A stretch of DNA of 64,000 nt from contig JAZGTH010000040.1 in NCBI GenBank assembly GCA_036877525.1, positions 124,001 through 188,000 on the forward strand, in the 5' to 3' direction. Positions 59,276-64,000 of the stretch are shown one piece after another (within the stretch, counting starts at the first letter, position 1; every line of letters begins with the position of its first letter). Source of the DNA: Chromobotia macracanthus (taxonomy: Eukaryota; Chordata; Actinopteri; Cypriniformes; Botiidae). The position numbers were made by a program, and so were the translations under genes. The notes below the pieces were generated by a model. It was not told the origin of the DNA. It saw only the letters and a list, made by a program, of their open reading frames with translations, and made no database searches.

Positions 59276-62200
59276 AAATTGTTAATACTTTTCATTCTGT
59301 TTTCCAGATTTTTGCATTCCTAAATAAATCATACTATTTATCTTAATTTGATCTTTTCCCTTTTGGAAGAGCCATGCTGAGTTCCTCCCTCTATGGATGA
59401 CCTGACGGGAGTTTGTCTTGTTAGTTTGTTTCTTGTAGTGTATTGTTTAGTGTCTCTAAAAATAGAGCTTGTATGAGTTATCAGCCCAGAAAAGACAAAG
59501 GCCGTTGGCCGGAGTATAAACAAAAGGGCTTTTTGTGTTTAATTTTAGAAGGTGACTCCTTCAAAACAATTCAATTTCTTCCATCTTCATTAGATGTTTG
59601 CTTTTCACAAATATGAAATAGATTTAGCTTATTATAACATCTGTGTGAGCTTCACTGAGTAGTTTGATGACCACAAAAATATGTTTTGCAAATCGAAAGA
59701 TAAACAATCCAGTTTTGCAATAATCTACATTTCAAGGCATGATTATACCTGCTGTATTCCAAATAAGGCGCATTAGGATGGCATGTGAGCTGGCAATGCA
59801 TCATTGAGCAGCGCCCAATTGATAATAAGCAACTGGATTCAAGCCATTGACATGAGATCAACATTGTCATTTTTAGTAACATGCCAATTATCAGTCGTAA
59901 GTTGGTAAGGTGCAATATTTGAATCCTTCTTTTGTTATTAACCTATCAACCTGAGATCACATTTCAGCGTTTTCTTCCGCAAAGCTCTGTTTGTTCCCTA
60001 ATACCATACCGCACACTCCCTGAAACCGAAAACGCATACTTGCCGCCTACAGATGTTGCGTGACAGTTGTCACATTGTGCATCAAAACCATTTAAAAACA
60101 AACTGCTGGGAAACAATTGTTTGCAATAGATTGCTTTTAAATATTGCAATCGTTCTGAGTAGGAGTGCATCAAGAATGTGTCAAAACCAGTAATGGTATC
60201 GTGTCCAATACTGTGCTTATGAATTTATACTTGTACTCAAAATCTTCTATAATTTTTTGTTCTTTTTCTGAGTTTTGGACATCTGAGTTTCTGAAACTTT
60301 TCCATGTTGTATGTTCTGTAGTTATTAATAGTTGAGTAAAAATGTGTTGAAAAAAGAAGTCTCTTTATTTTTGATATCATCTTTTACAGTGATAGTGTAG
60401 TTTACAGTGTTAGTAGTTTTGTATGTAGTTTTGTCGTCTCCACTGATCTGAGAGCAGTTATGACAAATGTATTCAGTGTTCCAGCTGGGCCATCCTGACC
60501 TCCTTCAACTGATCTGGGCTTTGTTCCAAATCTCATTTTGTCGTGTTACAGCCGTGAGAGCACCATAAATTCAAATGAGAGGCTAAAGTGATTGCATCTT
60601 TTTTTCTCTCTAGCTCGCTCTGTTTTAGTCTCTTTCTTTTTGTGCACTCTCTTCCTGGACCGCTCTTAGAACAAACCAATCAGCTAGACAGCACTGGCTG
60701 GCAAAACTACAGAGTCAACAGCATTCATTTACGGTAGATGTTACGTCATATATTTTGTACTGACTGTATATCACACCCAAAATGGGTGTGGCCTGAGGTG
60801 CTTTAGAGGGTGAAGCTTCAAATACCACAATACATGCCACTCCAAAAACCACAAACAAGGATGTACTACGGATGTTTTAGAAGAATAACAAAAGCCCATC
60901 ACTGCTCTATTCATCTGCAAGTCCAATTAAACTGCAATTACTTAGAGCAAGAGAGAATCCGCCTAATATTGATTTTTAGTGATTTTTAATCTATACCCAC
61001 GATTGATTATACTTAAAGTGAAACAGGTTATGCTGATACAGTAAACCATCAATACAGCAACATCTTTGTCACACATAAACATCAGCATGCTTTTATTCAT
61101 GTTTGAATGTTACTTACTTGGTAATTAACAGTCATTCTAATTTGAATAAGTTGAAAGTTTGTTCCACAAAGATTTCATTGTCATATCATTGTAAAGAATA
61201 ATTTATTTTATTTTATCAGACCTCTGGAAACATCATCATCTTCATTGTCAATATCAGAATAAAATAATGATTCATTCCAAGTATCATGTCAGTAACATTA
61301 GTAAGAGTTAAAGCTGTTAAATTGTTAATCAATAATCAGTTGAAGCAGGCATTTTTATTTACAAAGCCACTTGGCCATGTCTTATTCTGTCTAAACCATC
61401 TTGAGCTTTGGTGGGACTAACACACTGTTGATAATATGATGTGGCATCCCCAGTCTCCAGTCAGTCAGCTGTTTAAGGAAAGTGATTTTTTGGTGTTCAT
61501 CAGTTATCAGTCTGAAAGAAATGAGACAAGGAGAGAATGTTGTTTTTGGTTTTAGTCAGCAGTTTGCTTTCACTTTCTGATGCTTCAAAACAGAATTTTG
61601 TCAAAACAGGTTGCTCATATAGTGACTTTAATAGCTCTCCATCAGCTAAACCGTTCAGCCATTTTGCTTTTCTTTACACAGTTATTAAGGTTAGCTTCAT
61701 GCATGTTCCATGTGGTTATTAACTAATTTACATTCAAAGAAGGGAAATTCCCAACTACCACAAATGAAACACCTGAGTGTATATGATGGTGGACGCATGT
61801 GTACACTTACAAGAAAGAACAAAATCACAAAAACACAAATTCAATCACAATAATGTCTCAGTCGTTTCTCCTAGACAGCAATGGGGTTAAATAGAGAGCA
61901 ATTGGAGATTTTGTCTTAGATTTTCTGCTACTTAGATGTTTGGCCTGTACACTTTAGTAATCTCACATGTGCCTCCTGTGGAGTTTCAAAAGAGATTTTA
62001 ACAGTGTCTGAAACTGTCAAGATACCAAAGTCTGTGATCGAAAGTCAAAAATCAAATATACATCAAAGATACTTCATTTTGAAAATTAGTGTTGAGACAT
62101 AAACAAGAAATTAACAGCTGAACAGTAGCATTTTTGCCAAGGTAATGTGCATGTATATCGCAGAAATCACATCAGAGAACAAGAAAACTGTTTCAGCTAA

Positions 62201-62504
62201 ACTGCATCTAAATTTGGAGGTCCTGTTAATTTCCTGTTTTGCTGAGCACACAACAGATATCTGTCAGCACTTCCTCACTTCTGGGTGATTGGATAGTGGT
62301 CATATTCAGAGCACAGGCAGAACAGAGTGACAGTAGTGATGTGATAAAGCACATACTGTACTGGTGTTCAGTATAACACCACAATAATGCTCACTAGTTC
62401 TGTAGTATATACTGTATGACTTACAATGTATATATATTGGTAATTATGTTGTGACAAAATAATTCAAAATAAATTCTAACTAGGTTATATTTTAGCATCT
62501 TTAA

Positions 62505-62797
62505 TGTAGTCATCCTTTGCCTAGAATTTACAAAAATGTTTTCTTGACATTTTAATACCCAGTTTCTTGAAGTGTCACACTAAGATGCATTTTGAAGGGA
62601 TTCTTATCTATTCCGGTCTTTGATTGGCTGCTTTTCCTCATTATTGGGTCCAAATCCATTAAAATAATAAAGTTGTAATTTTCTAATGACAGAAAGTAAT
62701 ATATTGGCACAGTTAGATTTTTGGTTACAAAATAATTTCAAACATTTAAGCAAACGTTTTAGTTTACGTTTCTAAACTTTTGAGCGGAACTGTATAT
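62505..62797. mobile_element. Tc1/mariner-like non-autonomous remnant
   Basis: Shares cagtttcttgaagtgtcac, attggctg and the end sequence aaacttttgagcggaactgta with the element at 39340. Confidence 0.55.
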
Positions 62798-62837
62798 ACA
62801 GTAAATACATGTGTATACTGTGTACAGTATGTAGTCT

Positions 62838-62948
62838 GTTTTGTAAATACCTGGACAAATTCAATGAATTTGAATGTATTGAATTTATTTCATTGTTAGG
62901 TTCTTAAAAAATGTTTTTGTAAATACCTGGACAAATTCAATGAATCTG
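62838..62948 (+). repeat. Tandem duplication, 76-bp period
   Basis: ttttgtaaatacctggacaa and the following tcaatgaat recur 76 bases later. Confidence 0.8.
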
Positions 62949-63270
62949 AGTGTCAGCAGGAGAGAAAGAGAGATGGGGTAAAAGTTAATTTTTTGGCATC
63001 AGGCCACAGAACCTCCGTCCATCTTCAAGCTGTTTCCATCTCAACTGTGTTCTGTCACTCTTTACTCTGGACAGCTCTAACATTTAAAGGTTTAACATTT
63101 AAATTTTTTTAAAAGTTTACACATTACACATAAAAATTAATAGTAGTTTTGACTAATTTGTTTAAATTAATATACACATGTGAGATAAAGACTCTTTTCT
63201 TGGTCTTGGTCTACATAAAGCAGTTACATTCCACATAAGCTTGGTCTGCTTTCATGCAGTTGCTACAGTG

Positions 63271-63273
<3 letters not shown>

Positions 63274-63331
<58 letters not shown>
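63274..63331. repeat. (AT)n microsatellite
   Basis: About 58 bp of uninterrupted AT. Confidence 0.97.
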
Positions 63332-63333
<2 letters not shown>

Positions 63334-63385
63334 AAACAATATAATATTAATTACATATATATAGTAATAAAATAATATAATATTA

Positions 63386-63388
<3 letters not shown>

Positions 63389-63446
<58 letters not shown>
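63389..63446. repeat. (AT)n microsatellite
   Basis: Second AT tract of similar length, 58 bp after the first, across an ataatataatatta spacer. Both can form hairpins. Confidence 0.97.
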
Positions 63447-63449
<3 letters not shown>

Positions 63450-64000
63450 ATTATGGGAAAACAAATATGCCCACAAATGAGTAGCTCAAACAATTTCGTA
63501 TGATGCTGCATCAGTATCAGTATGTGTCAGTATAGAGATTGTTGTTGTATCAGCCAGAAAAAGAAAGAAAATAGTAAAAATTTTACTTTGTCCATGTTTA
63601 AATTCAAATATTTGAATTTGTATACCTAATACATAAAGCGCATTGATTTAATTGTTTATCAGCAAACAGTTCGGTCCTCGTGTTTTTTACATAAACATAA
63701 CTAGCTGATAAACATGGCCAGGTTTGTTTTAATATTTACTATCATAATTTACCTTCCTGTTGCATGCGGTTAATGCAAGACTTTGAAATAATATTCAAAA
63801 CAGGGAAATTCCCAAGTACTTTGCTTAAAAACACCTGTGTGTTTGTATACCAGTGGGAGTCCTTGTATATATATTTGCTGAGACAGTGTGCATGTGTTTC
63901 TCTACAAATTTCATGGATTGTTGACTCACAGGTGTCATAATGGAGTTAACGTAGTGTGTGTGTGTCTGTCTCCTCAAAGCTTTATCTGAGCAGGAAACTG

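Larger units (their letters stand above)
45492..64000 (+). other. gab2: gab2 intron 1 (incomplete)
   Basis: AT-rich non-coding DNA with the repeats listed separately. The ORFs here are short and random-looking. No splice-bordered PH-domain continuation (AWKKRWF-type) is visible, so the next coding exon is outside the window. Regulatory elements may be present but cannot be told from sequence alone. Confidence 0.75.

Overview
This window is nuclear DNA of a bony fish, probably a cyprinid or close relative. It holds spliced vertebrate genes, dense fish-type short inverted-repeat elements and SINEs, AT-rich introns and a large tandem tRNA-gene array. I see no prokaryotic operons, ribosome-binding sites or CRISPR arrays.

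Layout. (1) 1-1594 is a diverged direct copy of the sequence just upstream of nars2 (37294-38377). (2) 1619-4640 holds a SINE remnant, a decayed L2/CR1-like LINE, a palindromic-ended repeat and a decayed left edge of the array. (3) 4803-33410 is a 28.6-kb tandem array of tRNA genes in 12 units of two kinds. The short unit (~1.54 kb) carries tRNA-Met(CAT), a tRNA-Tyr pseudogene and tRNA-Glu(CTC or TTC), all on the minus strand. The long unit (~3.93 kb) adds an intact intron-bearing tRNA-Tyr(GTA), a truncated Glu copy, an inverted Met-Glu module on the plus strand and a hairpin made of two tRNA-Arg(ACG)-like pseudogenes. The order is L S S L' L S S S L L S L(truncated). About 15 full-length tRNA-Met, 9 intact minus-strand tRNA-Glu and 5 intact tRNA-Tyr genes are present, mostly with a T-run Pol III terminator within about 15 bases of the 3' end. 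(4) 33411-37293 holds a decayed transposon-like ORF, short inverted-repeat elements, a compact tRNA-Leu(CAG)-like gene, a ~1.75-kb terminal-inverted-repeat element and a small exon resembling the N-terminal motif of fish NLR proteins. (5) 38741-43969 is a complete 14-exon nars2 gene (mitochondrial asparaginyl-tRNA synthetase, 484 codons). All 14 exons join in frame with GT/AG borders. (6) 45420-45491 is the first coding exon of gab2, after a CpG-rich leader with two abutting upstream ORFs. The rest, to 64000, is gab2 intron 1. As I recall the human map, NARS2 and GAB2 are also neighbours in the same orientation there, which supports both names.

The most interesting biology is the evolution of the tRNA array. 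The two unit lengths differ by exactly the distance between two tRNA-Tyr copies. The Glu anticodon switches between CTC and TTC in otherwise near-identical units. The mature tRNA-Met sequence is identical in two inverted contexts whose flanks have diverged. The array lies between direct duplicates of the nars2 upstream region. Most short ORFs in the array recur only because the DNA is duplicated and are not reported as genes.
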